Assembly: GCA_900708905.1 (NCBI GenBank)
Contig: CAADRB010000069.1
Coordinates: 393,907 to 457,906 of the forward strand
DNA from: Hymenolepis diminuta
Taxonomy: Eukaryota > Platyhelminthes > Cestoda > Cyclophyllidea > Hymenolepididae
DNA: 64,000 bases
Reading direction: 5' to 3'
Numbering within the stretch: position 1 is the stretch's first letter; every line of letters begins with the position of its first letter. The position numbers and the translations under genes are program-made. Positions 49,445 to 62,305 of this stretch are shown piece by piece. The notes below the pieces were generated by a model. The model was given only the letters and a program-made list of their open reading frames with translations. It was not told the DNA's origin and ran no database searches.

Positions 49445-52400
49445 ATGAAGGTTAAATCTAAAAAGAATGAAAAACGAGACAAACGGTAACTTAATGTAAA
49501 ATAAGAAAGATTTTAGAATTTCTATGGGTACTGTGCTTACCGATGCGGTCGGAGAAAACCGAAACGAGAAGGTATATTTGATTCACAATATTCTTTAATA
49601 CTTCCCATTTAAGGTGGAGTATGTTTATGAGAGAGGTAAATCTAGTTCCTCAGATTCTATGGTCTCAGAATCTTCGTAAGTTTGTATATATTTGACAAAA
49701 AACTATTTAGAACTCCGAAGAAGAAAATTACTTTTTTTTCCCTGGTAGGTTATTGCCTTAAAAATTAATATTTTAGTTCCGCTATGCTGACGGATTTGAC
49801 ATTGTTATGCTGATTATTGGGTGCATATGCGGCGCTGGTGTTGGACTTTCTTTTCCCCTGAATCTGTTGATTTTCAATCAAGTCATTGATGGCTTCCTCC
49901 TCCCGAATAAGTCTAAAACTGCTACAATGGATGAGATGATTGTCTGGTATTGTATTCTTGGTTTTTCCACCCTCTTTGTCGCGTTTGCAGAAATGTTCTG
50001 TTTCAATTTGTCCGCTAAACGCCAAGCCACACGAATCCGACTATTGTTATTCAAGGTATATCGTTAAATCAATATTTTGAGTTTTATTTAATTATTATTA
50101 TAAATTTTATGCATAGCTAATCCTTTCAGCAAATATTGCGCCAGGATGCCGGTTGGTTTGACAAGCAATCAATTGGTGATCTTATAGCCAAAATGACATC
50201 TCTTGTCGACCAAATAGAGACCGGAATTGGTGACAGACTGGGTCGCTTTATACATAATTTGGTTCTTTTCCTCAGTTGCTACATCACCGCCTTTGTAAGT
50301 CAATGGAAACTGGCTCTGGTAGGCCTGGGTATGAGTCCCGCTATTGTTATATCTTTCGTCATTCTTGGCGTGGGACTGAACCGTTATTCTGCGAAAGAGG
50401 AAAAGGAATATTCGAAGGCAAACAGCATTGCCAGCGAGACTTTAACTTTCATCCGAACTGTGTTTGCTTTTATTGGTCAAGAGAAGGAAGTTCAGAGATA
50501 TATGAATAACCTTGGCTCTGCTGCAAAAGTCGCTCTTAAGAAGTATGTTGTCACTGGTTTTGGTAAGCATGTTGGATACTAATGTTACGAATCATTTGAG
50601 TTCATGAGATTGGAGTTCAGCTATTGGGATAACAAATCGTAATGGTTTATTCTTGCCAAAAATGTTCATAGAACGCATTTTTTCCATCAAAAAGGCTCCA
50701 TAGATCCTGTTCTATGTACATTTTCAATAAATAATATGTTCCGTTATTCTAATTTAATCCAATTTTAGGTTCTGGAATGATCTCATTCGCGATATTCTCT
50801 ACTGCGGGTGTAGTATTTTGGTATGGTATTAAGCTGCTTTCGGAGGGAGAATCGGACATTTCGGGAGGAAGTATAGTTGCTGTAAGTTTCTCCTATGTCA
50901 GCTTATAAAAGTGTGAACAAACATTAAGTTCAAATGACTCTTTCCTATAAGTTACATGGAGGAGCAAGGACTAACTAATTATTATGATTTAAAAAATATA
51001 AATAATAGATAGTTCTCCTATAAATACATAAATTTCGCTAATGAAATGAAATATAATCGTTATATTAAATTTACTGTTAGAATCAAGGCTGCTAAAGTTG
51101 AGTTTATTTCAGTGTCAGGTTCATTAAATTGATATTTTCTTGGATTAAATTAATGTATGATGTAATTTTAAATCTAATCCATTCCCAATTACAGATAACA
51201 ATGATCATTTGTAGTCCATGGAAGGAATGTTGGAATAGTGATGTCTTAATTTCATGGCATCTACTTTCTTTTTCTCAAAATTCAACTTCCACGAAATATG
51301 GATTGAGATAGATTTCTTCCCTGGAATTTAATTCTTGAATACTGGAGTACAATAATGGCTAAAACTTAAAATATTAGCATAATTGATGCATAATGTGAGA
51401 TTCTAACACCCAAAATTAGAAGCTGAGATTACGTCACGTGCGATAAACGGAAAGCGACGTTCTTCCTAATGTTAAAAGTCAACTGTGACCTCATTTAGTC
51501 ACAAGTTCACTTTTGTACATTAAGGTCGTTTTGGCTTTGCTGATGGGCAGCATCGCCTTTGGTCTGGTTTTGCCCGACCTCACCTACTTTTCCGCTGCAA
51601 TTGCAGCGGGTAAGGGAACTTTCTACGTCATCGAAAGGGCAAGTCCAAATAAAATTATTATTATTATTAAAAACACGCTTAAAATAAAATTATCGAATAA
51701 TTATAATTATTCAATTAACATAGTGAATTACAAGTATTATAGACTTATTTTATCATTTTTAAGATACCTCAAATTGACAAGAATGCACGAGGTGATATCA
51801 TTGAGGATTTTAAGGGCCATATTCTTTTCCAAAACGTCTCATTTCACTATCCTACTCGACCGGAAATCAAGGTGCGTAGTTTTTAATTGGAAAATGATAT
51901 TTTGACCTATGGCCAATGAACAAGGCAAAAGTAAATTATAGCCAGTAATAAAACATAAAATCTTCACGTTTCATTTACTAATATTGCTGACAAATAAAAT
52001 TCTCAAAATATTTTCATTTCAGACTGTGGATGATCTAACCATCGAAATTCGGCCGGGCAAGACCGTTGCTATCATTGGTCCAAGTGGCTCGGGCAAAAGC
52101 ACCACTATTCAGCTGATTCAGCGTTTTTACGACACCGTCACGGGTCAGGTAAGGCTATCATTATTAAGGTGTAAAGAAGGGGTCATTACATCGTATTTTC
52201 TTCCAGATTTTGATAGACGGACGGAATATCCAAACTCTGGATTTGAGATGGCTCCGTCAGCAAATTGGTGTGGTTCAACAGGAGCCAGTGCTTTTCTCTG
52301 GAACCATTTTCGAAAATATATCACTTGGACGTCCAGGAGCAACGAAAGATGAGATTATTGAAGCCGCAAAATTGGCTGATGCCCATGACTTCATTCTTAA

Positions 52401-55400
52401 GCTTCCACAGGTAAGGAAACCATTGTTGGTGGATCAAGAGAGTTAAGTGTTTTTTGACATTTCAAATTGTGTTCTAAAAGAATCTAGAAAATAAAAATCG
52501 TTTCTATAAGGCTTTGAAGGTAAATTACTCATTTTAAACTGTTTTAAAAGAATGAGTATCTTCATTTTCGCTTACTTTTTATAAATCTATTCCAAATAAC
52601 CGGTAAATCATCTGTGTCTGATTTTTTACTTGACTAGGTAAAACAAATAGTTTGTAATAACTGTTTCCATATTAAATTTATGTATTAAGAGTTTAAAATG
52701 TTGATGTAGTTCTTGAATAATAGAATAGCGAAATATTCTAGCCATATATAACAATTTCCTATTTATGCCTAAAATAATTCAAAAGTCCAAAGGACAGTAT
52801 CTTTAGAATGGAGTCTCTGACTGTTAACTGGAATGTCTACGGTATTAAGCAATTAACGGAATATCCTGGAATAGCTAATTCCTATCCCCCAACCTTTTGA
52901 CCACCGGCTTCCGAGGTAGTGGTCAGAAGAGAGGCTGTGTGGTCTATAAATACAAGAACGAGGCTGTGGTTCGGGAGTTTGTTTACCACAGAATAATAAT
53001 AGATAGCAACCTCGATTAAGGTTATCCAATGAATTGAACATAATGGGCAGAATCAAATGTAGAATTAGTAGACGGTGAGGTGTTTGCCGACTAGTGAGAT
53101 CGGCTAAGGCTTCTTCCAATTATTTGAATGAAGTGATTTAGGCTTATTGATTACCAACTCACGGTGGGCCAGTTGGAGAGGAAGCTGTTGATAAAAAGGA
53201 CGAATGGCTGCGTAAGCTTCCTCATTTTCATGAGGTGAATTCTGAATTCCCTTGTTAGTTGACAATTTTGGTAGAGGTTCAGGTGACAGTGAAAGTTTTA
53301 TCATTGACTATGATCCCAACACACCTTTTCCAAAGTTGAAATGAGTTTTTCACTCCGTGAAATAGGCCTACGATACTGTCATTAACGAGGGTGGTGGAGG
53401 TATGTCTGGAGGTCAGAAACAGCGCATTGCGATTGCACGAGCTTTGATCCGCAGTCCGAAAATTCTACTCCTGGATGAGGCTACTTCTGCGTTGGATACT
53501 CGCTCAGAGAAAACTGTCCAGCGAGCTCTAGATCGCGCCCGCAGTGGAAGATCTGTCGTGATGGTGGCCCATCGACTCACCACTGTTCGAGATGCCGACA
53601 TGATCGTTGTGATGGATAGAGGCAGAGTGCAGGAGAAAGGTACCCATGATGAACTCTTGGCTCTCAATGGTATCTATGCGAAGATGCTTTCAACAGCAGT
53701 TCAGGTAATTACGTTTTATTAAACGTATCTTGAGATTGTGAAGATGGCATATTTAAATCCCTCAAGCATTTGAATTGGTGCAGTTTGAAATGTGACTTTT
53801 CGTCTGCTATCAAGCATATTAAGACTAGTTTATAAAATAGGAAGATGCACCAGTCGTAAAAATGTAATCCTTTACGTATTAAAAATCATCATCTAGAGCT
53901 GATAGTTGATAGTTACTGAGGTCTTGAGGACAAAGAGATCTTATTCACAATTCGAATCAAATCTAATGAATTCTTTTCTATTCATGCACACAAAAATGTC
54001 CGATTTCACTCTCTTCTCTAGCCAATAAATGTGCTAGTAGGAGTTATGCCCCGTCTTATCCAAATTGGCGTTTTTCATATGCATCTCATAATGAAGTGTT
54101 ACCATTTTTCTTCATTTCAAGTTCAAATCAGATACCGAAGCTGAAGCAAATGAGGACGAAGAGGTATCAGTACGATCAGAGAGTGAAACCGAGGACGATT
54201 CATGGCAGACTTACGTGGACGAAGAAGTTGATCGACCCAGGAAACTCCCCTTTGACGAGTTTCGTAAAGAAAGCGTCTGGTCAGTCACAAATCGATTTTC
54301 CGATGCCCAGAACTTTCTGGATGCTATGAGCGAGATATCTGGTACCCCTAAGACAAAGAAGATGGTGAGAGATGCGCATATTTAACCCAAAATTGCATTT
54401 AGACACTCAGATTATATATCTTGTCTTTATGCTTTCAGAAAAATCCAGTGTGGCGGGCTGTGAAATTGAATCGCCCAGAATATCCATATCTTTTCACTGG
54501 CCTTTTCGCGTCCCTGATTGCTGGTCTCAGTCAGCCTGCCTTCGCCTTACTCTATTCCGAAATGTTTGGTGTAAGCTAAAACAACATGGACACATTAATT
54601 AAATAAGATAAATAGTATTATCACGTGTATAATTTAGAAAAATGAATTCAAATAGTTTAAATAATTCTAGTAAAACTAACGAAAACTAATAAATTCGCTA
54701 ATTTCCTTATCATAGTTTCATCAGATTTATTCATTAATGCCGACATGATAAAGTGGGAACTGCTTTATCTGTCAATGCTTCTTATCTTATAGATCTTCGA
54801 ACAAAACACTACAATGCAAGTAAAGCTGGACCAGACATCATTTTATTCGGGAATGATGGCGCTTCTGGGATTTGCACGATTTCTCGCCATCTTCATATCG
54901 GTAGATCTGTTTGTAAAAATCAATGGTCAGATGATACTGTTAATCAAACTAAGGTAAAGGGTTTCCAAATTTCGGTAATATAATACTATTTTCTGTGACC
55001 ACAACAATTCGTATTCTTATGGTGAGCTTATATTGGGATGGAGGAAAGTACGGAATATCTTATCAAATCAATGAATTAAGGCGGTTTTGCCTAGGTTCTT
55101 GATCTACAAAATGATTGAGAAATAACTTCCACTGTAAGAATCAAATAATTTTAATGTTTAAATTTTGAATTATGCTCAAGCATTCGCTCATAATACCGAT
55201 AATCGCTCGGAGATTCATTATGGAACCTATAGTCTTCAGTTTTTCAAGATAGTTCTTAGTGGTCTTTGCACCGATCTGGACTTACACTTCTGTAATTATT
55301 CACCATAACTGATTTCCAAACTTTTAAGTGGCATGTTGAACATCAAAACTTTCTGGAGAGTAGCAAGTAGGGAAACGTTTTTCAACAATTAAACACGATC

Positions 55401-58400
55401 AATTGATATGTGTGAAATAAATTTGTAAACAATGAGCTTTTCTTCTGCGTTTAATAATGAAGCCCGAATGCGTTAACTACTGTTGCTTTAACTGAAAAGA
55501 ACACCTAATATCGAGACTGTTTTTGAGAGTTGCAATCACGTTCTGACACAAACGCAAAAAACATAAATATCGCATTCTATCAAAATGATTATTCATATTG
55601 TTGGGTATCAGCGGTATAATAGATAGTCGGCAACAATTGAAAATTTGAATTTACATTTTATGTAAGACTGCCCAACTCCATTTTGTGCTTATAGAGCTAT
55701 GCATTGGGTTACGCAGGGGCCCAACTTACAAAACGTGCCAGATCTCTTCTCTTTAAAGCAATTGTTCATCAGGTGAGCAATTTACCATTTCAATTTGCAT
55801 CATATAGTTTTATTGGGGGAAAAATAGGATGGATAAAGATTAGTACCTCTCTAACAACAGGAAATTGGGTGGTTTGATCGAATAGAAAACAGTCCTGGCA
55901 TCCTGACAGCTCGTCTAGCCACGGAAGTATCGGCCCTAGAGACAGTGACTGGTCTCCAACTTGGAACCTTGGCGGAAGCTGTCAGTCTGATAATTGCGTG
56001 TCTTGTACTTGGTTTTATTTACAGTTGGGCCCTTTCCCTCGTCAATCTCTGCTTTGCTCCTCTTCTTGTTGTGGCTACGGCTCTTCAGGTACTTCAGGCA
56101 CTTTTTCTGCATTGCTAAACGACAAAGAAGTCACGATTTTGTCATGGTTCTCTAGATGAGTTATATGAAACTTGGAGTTGGTGCAAAAGAAGTTCAAGGT
56201 TCTCAGATAGTTCAAGAAGCCCTAAGTGCAGAACGAACGGTGACAAGCTTGGGTCTTGAAGAACACTTCTTCCAGAAATTCAAAGAACGACTTGCGACAG
56301 CTCCCACGTGAGTCTCAGATATTTCTGTTTCTTTTGTGGATAAGTAATGGTTAATTTCAATTCCCATTTACTCTACTAACATCATGTCTACAGGCTTTAG
56401 CTGATAGTTAGTATGTTTCCCGGAAGTCGCCAAAACGGGATAGTAAGATGGCGAAATTGGATTTATGTACCTAGTGTATACCTCGTGTTACTTAAACAAA
56501 GGAATATGTTAGGGAGTTGAGTGTTCCTTATTCGTTTGACAACAGGGTAGAGAAGTCTTTAATTGGTGAAAATGCGTCACGTTCGAATGATGATCAAATG
56601 AAAAGCAGTGCATTTTACCCAATTTGAATTCTTCACTGATGCAATTACGATACTTATTTTTACCTAAATTAAGAGAGGTTTACCCTTTTTAATCATTGGA
56701 AAGCGTCGAAATGTGAAAAAAGTGGGCGAATTCTAAAAAAATGAGGGCTTGAAGAGAGAAATGAAATCTGGATTCATCATTTTTGCCTTCCATTTACTTA
56801 ATAAATATTGTTCTTTGGTCCTCAATCTATCTTTACAATGTCCAAACCTTAGAATCTGATTCCTAGGCTTCTGGGTAACGTTTCATGGCCTCGGTGATTG
56901 GCCAGTACACTGAATTTTGAGGTTGTTATGACATCTGAAAGCTAAAGTGCTGCGAATTGCTAAATGAATATCGCTAAATATCGCTTAATTAGATAAAGTA
57001 TATAACTATATCATTCTTGTATTTTATTCTTAAAATCTTCAATATTAGGCAAAATGTATGATAAAATTATTCAGTTTCATTCAATTTACAGGAAATAAAT
57101 CATTAAAATTCGTGTTAACACTTAAAACACTAGATTTTTAAAACTAATTTAAGAAAGATATTATTTAAAGAATCTGTTAATTAAAGGAAAGGGGTATTTC
57201 TTTTTTCATTAAAATTCAACAATTAATGTTAGGCTATTCCCATCATTTCTCCTCTAAGTTCATTAGTGATGAACTTAGAACTCAAGTTCTAAACTGCCTT
57301 AATCAGATGAACTTTCCTCAAAGGTGCTTTGAGGAATATAACAGTACAAAACACAATTGGAAACAAACAACGCAAAACAGGACGATGCAAAAACAACAAA
57401 ATTAATTCTTTAAATAAAATTTACTACACATATATTCTGATTGTGTTTTAAAGGGAGGATCTCAAAGATGCCTTACTCTATGGATTGGTTAACGGTGTGG
57501 CTCAGTCTCTACCCATCTTCCAAGGTGGTTGCACATTCTACGTTGGTGCTGTGCTCCTTGATAAGGGGGAAAGTGATATGATATACATTTTCGGGTGAGT
57601 TTCATCAACCTTTCCTGCAATTTTGGGATAATTATTAGAATAAATAATATTTACTTAAATGACCCTTAATTAGTATCTCATTTACCAAAATCGCTACTCA
57701 TTTAGAACATTCGCGGCCTTTAGTTTCGGGAGTCAAGGTTTGGGGCGAATTTCCTCCATGTTTCCAGAAATCAAGAAGGCTTCGCATAACGTGAAGCTAG
57801 TGTTTGCCACTCTTGATCGCAAAAGTCGTTCGGATCCAAATGAGGGTGAATTTCCCAGCGAACCTTTCAATGGCTGTATTGATTTCCGCAAAATTCACTT
57901 CCACTATCCTACTCGTGCTAATGTGCAGGTTCTGAATGTAGGTAGCTTTGTAGCATTAATGTTCCTACTAAAAACGTTTGAGTAGAACGCTGTTTCATGT
58001 TATTTCCCACTCTAGAGATTCTCCCACAAGGTAGAAGCGGGTCAGTCCGTGGCGCTGGTTGGTCAATCTGGTTGCGGTAAATCAACCCTCCTCCAATTGG
58101 TTCAACGCTTCTATGATGTGTCCAATCATGGTGCTGGAAGTGGCATATTCATGAGTGGACACGATTTGCGCAAACTCGCCCCCAATTGGATTCGTCAGCA
58201 AATTGGTATAGTCTCTCAAGAGCCGAATCTTTTCGATATGAGCATTAGAGATAACATAGCCTACGGAGACAACTCAAGGGAACTTTCAATGGAGGAGATA
58301 ATAAAAGCTGCAAAGGAAGCCAATGCACATACCTTCATTGAAGCCCTTCCTGATGTAAGATTGAGAATGTGCTGATTGGATATCTGGTTTTCATGAAAAA

Positions 58401-60506
58401 TTGAGCACGATAATTAATGATTGCCAGTGGCGCGGGGATTAGCTTGATTGCCAGCGAAGTGAGAGATCGTGGGCTCGATGTCCTTCGGTGCACATCCAGT
58501 GAACAGAATGTTCACTGTCCAACCACAGATTAAGCCTGATTAAAAAAAGATGTGGCAGAACTCGAGTTTCCCATTAGGAGGGCTCTTTGATGCTAATTTT
58601 CTCCAAGATTTGTTACAAAATTTTCTCCGAAATGGGTTTTGGAGTTAAAAACGTTATATAAAGGAATATTGTATAAAATGGCATGTGATTTCTTCTTCTA
58701 CAGAGTGAACACTATTGTCCAAGTATAAATATATAACTTTTGAAGCTATAATTTAACGGTTTCCTACGCTGCCTTGCGGAAGGTTCAAAAACGTCTAAGT
58801 CACCTTTCAAAAGATGTTGAAATAAATTAATCTATTTGAACTGAAGGAGTTGGATCATGGAAAAATCAATCAACTCATAAGAATTGTTCAGAAGTGATAC
58901 TATCAGCAAAACATGTTACTATTTGAAAGTAATTATTAAGTACAATTTGTTGGAATTCTTTTACAAATTTCATTTTGGCAAAGAAATTGCATCTTAATAT
59001 CAATGTGATGGGAAGCTCGTACCCTGTCACCCCTCTTTCTACTAGTTTTAACCAGTTTTGTTGACCATTCGAATCGCTTAATGGAAGTCCGGAAGTATCC
59101 ATCCCGTCGCCTCTAATTTGGCAGACACATACACTGATTGCTTCATTCTCCACATCCATTGCCACGCAAAAATGGATGTCTTTAACCAATCAGGCAATGT
59201 TATCGTTGCAATTCGATTTGTCGCATAGGATACTCTGTGTTTGTACGTTGTTATTCAATCGTAGGTTATGTGTCCTTACTAATTATATAGGTCATTTTTG
59301 GTCTGCGCAACCGTTTACATGCTTGAAAAGTCACGCTTATTGTTGTCAAAAGTGAATTATCAAAATGTCTTGCGACATATTCAGATGTATTAAAATTCAA
59401 TAATCCCATTTCTGACCGTTATCCTTCTTCTTACAAATGTTTATTAAAATTTAATTATATCTTTTTGAAATAAGAAATGATTATTCCACATTTACAAATT
59501 ATTGTATCCTCCGAGTTGTCCCGCGTTACAAATTTTTCATTTTTGTTTTGCTATATTTAGACTACTCATGTTAATGCCTAGTCATATAATTGATAGTGCT
59601 CTTATAAAAGAAAATATAGAAATTAGTCACAGGAATAAAGTTCATTTTTTCCCTTATTATGCAACAACACTTCAATATTTTCTTTGATTCATTAATCCCA
59701 AGCGGTTTCTGCGGTTTTTATAAATCCACTGATTTTGACCTATATCTTTATGAGCAAAACTTATCCAGTCATAATCCCTTCAAGATGTATCCTGCCTCCT
59801 GTTGATTTTACCGCTCCTCCTTTTATTTGTGAATCTAATTTGGTTAGCCTAATATGACTTTAGAATACTTATAACTAAGTTCTTCCCTTATTAATCTAGT
59901 AGCAGTTTCCTAAATAGGTGTTAAATGCAATGCTGATGGCAACTGGCTCCCCTTCGAACACGGTAGTAATCATTTTACCTTTTTCTGTGACAGACTCATC
60001 CTCTTTTAATTTTTTGCCATTTATTTGTCAGGCAAAGATCGCTTTTTGCAAAAGTGGTAAATAGATTAAAGTAACGGGTCTATTTTAGTCTATAGTTGAT
60101 CATATTTTAAATAAGTTTTCATTTATTTAATCTTCTATTATTATCTCTCCAGGGCTATAATACATCAGTTGGTGCCAGAGGTTCCCAGCTCTCCGGCGGT
60201 CAGAAACAACGAATAGCTATAGCTCGAGCCTTGATTCGAAAACCGAAACTGCTTCTCCTGGATGAGGCCACTTCTGCACTGGACAATGAATCCGAGCGAA
60301 TAGTTCAGGCTGCATTAGATGACGCTATGGCGAAAGGTGATCGAACATGTTTAGTTGTTGCTCACCGCCTAACTACCGTAGAAAAGTGTGATGTTATTGT
60401 GGTCCTTCAAGATGGTCAGCGAGTAGAATATGGCAACCCTTCTACTCTGATGGCCTCTAAAGGAGTATTTTACACACTACATAATGTTGATGCGGCTGTG
60501 AAGTAA
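49445..60506 (+). CDS. ABCB1: P-glycoprotein-like ABCB multidrug transporter, 20 exons, full length
   Basis: Exons: 49445-49485, 49614-49635, 49777-50055, 50130-50562, 50769-50881, 51525-51638, 51764-51871, 52023-52148, 52207-52410, 53366-53704, 54122-54364, 54439-54570, 54793-54900, 55695-55772, 55861-56088, 56156-56307, 57454-57594, 57706-57937, 58016-58354 and 60153-60506. All phases join to 1261 aa, typical for a full P-glycoprotein (TMD1-NBD1-TMD2-NBD2). NBD1: Walker A GPSGSGKS (389-396), Q-loop [10 protein letters not shown], signature MSGGQ (493-497), Walker [13 protein letters not shown], switch VAHRLTT. NBD2: Walker A GQSGCGKS (1047-1054), [13 protein letters not shown] (1157-1161), [19 protein letters not shown]. 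Family members export lipophilic compounds, including drugs, across the plasma membrane. The NBD1-TMD2 linker (exon 11) is acidic and Ser-rich. Exon 2 is only 22 nt, and exon 6 ends in a GC donor. The start codon is the first in-frame ATG and is moderately certain. Confidence 0.95.
52411..53365 (+). other. ABCB intron 9
   Basis: About 955 bases inside NBD1. The part 52840-53300 is less AT-rich than typical intron and open on minus for up to 88 codons, but no domain was recognised; it may be a decayed repeat. Confidence 0.4.
54901..55694 (+). other. ABCB intron 13
   Basis: About 794 bases of AT-rich sequence in TMD2; nothing recognised. Confidence 0.5.
56308..57453 (+). other. ABCB intron 16
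   Basis: About 1.15 kb of AT-rich sequence in TMD2; nothing recognised. Confidence 0.5.
58428..58628 (+). repeat. SINE-like element in ABCB intron 19
   Basis: Plus strand reads CAGTGGCGCGGGGATTAGCT, ATCGTGGGCTCGATGTCC (box-B-like), TCGGTGCACATCCAGTGAAC and GGCAGAACTCGAGTTTCCCA. The body matches the 40085 copy. The element is included in the downstream duplication (62929-63129). Confidence 0.6.
58990..59175 (-). repeat. Diverged SINE-like fragment in ABCB intron 19
   Basis: Minus strand reads TGCCAAATTAGAGGCGACGG, then GATTCGAATGGTCAACAAAA and CTGGTTAAAACTAG, an ordered but diverged match to the SINE-like family. Confidence 0.35.
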
Positions 60507-60737
60507 AGAAGCCAAACAAACAAATCATTTCTCTTTGCTTTTCGCATTATATTTGACGAAAGATGTGTGCTTCTTGAAGTTATCTGAAATGACGTTTTTT
60601 CTTTCTCAAATTATCTTAGGAAAGGTATTGTACTAATTAATTCCTGTTGCTTGTGTTTTAAAATTTTAAATCTCTTGATTGGTGCATTACTTGAAATGGT
60701 AATACAGATGCTGTCAGTACACACACATATAAATATA

Positions 60738-60743
60738 AATAAA
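60738..60743 (+). promoter_or_regulatory. Candidate poly(A) signal of the ABCB gene
   Basis: AATAAA in an AAAT-rich tract about 230 bases after the stop codon. The simple-repeat setting makes the exact hexamer ambiguous. Confidence 0.35.
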
Positions 60744-61711
60744 TAAATATATATATATTAATAACAATAATTATTATTAATTATTAAGCTTTCAATTATT
60801 TATTAAATTTAACAGCATTTTCTGCCTTAATACGGTGTTTTTGTATTCTGTGTGGATTATATATCTAATTGTAATTATAAAAGCTTCATATAAGGTTAAG
60901 GATTCTAACGTTTTAAATGCCCAAATGAACAAAGCAAGCCAAAAAAGCATAATGTAAAAGTTTGAATGATTCGCTTGATATTTACATGAAATGCTAGAAT
61001 ATGGGCGGAAGCCAGATAATTAAATGTGCCACTGAAAGTAGATCAAAAGTAGTGTACGTGTATCACTTTGTACGTTTCCACGTCAATTTTAAATCATTCG
61101 CCTACTTGACTGATATTAAGTTAATTTCTTGCGAATTAATTAAATTATTCAGACTACGATATTATGCTTAGTGGTTACTGACAGGTAGTATGCTATTTAC
61201 ACCGAAAAAGAAATTGAAGCCAAACATGAATGCTTGATTAATATCAGTGAAGTACACTGAGAAAGTTCCACCTCTACCTTAGTGGTTTTGAGACTTATTG
61301 CCTTTGGTGTAGTGAGCGGTGCAATACCATTATTAACCTTCCGTAAAACAGAATGTGATGCCGCAAACAAATACTAATTGAATTTATTTATTTATCTATT
61401 CAATTGAAAGGAAAAGTTTGAAAGCAAATATAGTAATTGTCAAATTATGCTCGTAAATGTGTGGAGCGTATAACGCGATCAAGGCTGATCAAAGAGATTT
61501 CGCGCTCTAGAACACTCAGAGAAGTGTGATTGTACTACCGATTACGTATCGAGTGAGCGCGGCCGTATGTGCAGAGACCATCCAACCAATCATCGGACGA
61601 CATTCGTGCACCCCAGCGTTAACTTTACTAACACTTAATAAGCTTTTTCAGTAAAAACTCTCTCCTCACCAGACCTCAAGCGTTCTGACTATTTTGGACG
61701 TAATCTAGCTA

Positions 61712-61775
61712 ATTTTGGGGATAATTTATACTAGAGGACTCTGCGAGAGGATTATTAAGGTTTAGTGAAGGGCTA
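61712..61775 (+). repeat. Dispersed repeat, copy 2 (first copy near 3838)
   Basis: Contains ataatttatactagaggact, ctgcgagag and ggattattaaggtttag, matching the 3838-3930 copy in order. Confidence 0.5.
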
Positions 61776-62305
61776 ATTTGGGTAAAATTCGCAACAAATA
61801 AAATAGAAGTCATTATAAAATCAGAGATCAATAAATCACATTAAGGCTACATGGAAGAGAATACACGGGAATTAAAGTTGAGTATTTAAAATTAGTAAAA
61901 GACAGATACCTTTAAAATAAATCTATTTTAGTAACATTTAAAGACACAATGTAAAAATTTTAAAGAAATTCTATATTGAAATTCACACCTGAAAGTTTAA
62001 GAAATCTAAATAATCAATACTGTTTAAAAATAAGCAAAAGAACGTAAAGTAAAACAATATGGAGAAAAAGATGAAATATTTTTGGGATGCCCTAAAAATG
62101 TATGCGACAATTGCTTTCAGATATCCATTTGACCAAATTAAAAGGTGATTCAGGTGTGCAATGCATGGACATTTAGGAAAATTTCGTAAACACAAGAAAA
62201 ACTTGATAGAATTTCAAAGTAAATAATAATGTTGACATTGAATTTAATGTAAAAAAAGCATTAGATTTAACAAAACACGTTCTTCCTAATGTTGAAAATC
62301 AATTG

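Larger units (their letters stand above)
60507..62277. other. 3' flank of the ABCB gene
   Basis: AT-rich sequence with the ABCB 3' UTR at its left. It carries the second copy of the dispersed repeat seen at 3838 (61712-61775) and a less AT-rich stretch at 61470-61620 that I could not classify. No gene is supported. Confidence 0.5.

Noticed and set aside
52853..53304. Minus-strand ORFs within ABCB intron 9 as a gene
   Set aside because: No recognisable motif, no supporting exons, and located inside an intron; a decayed repeat is more likely.
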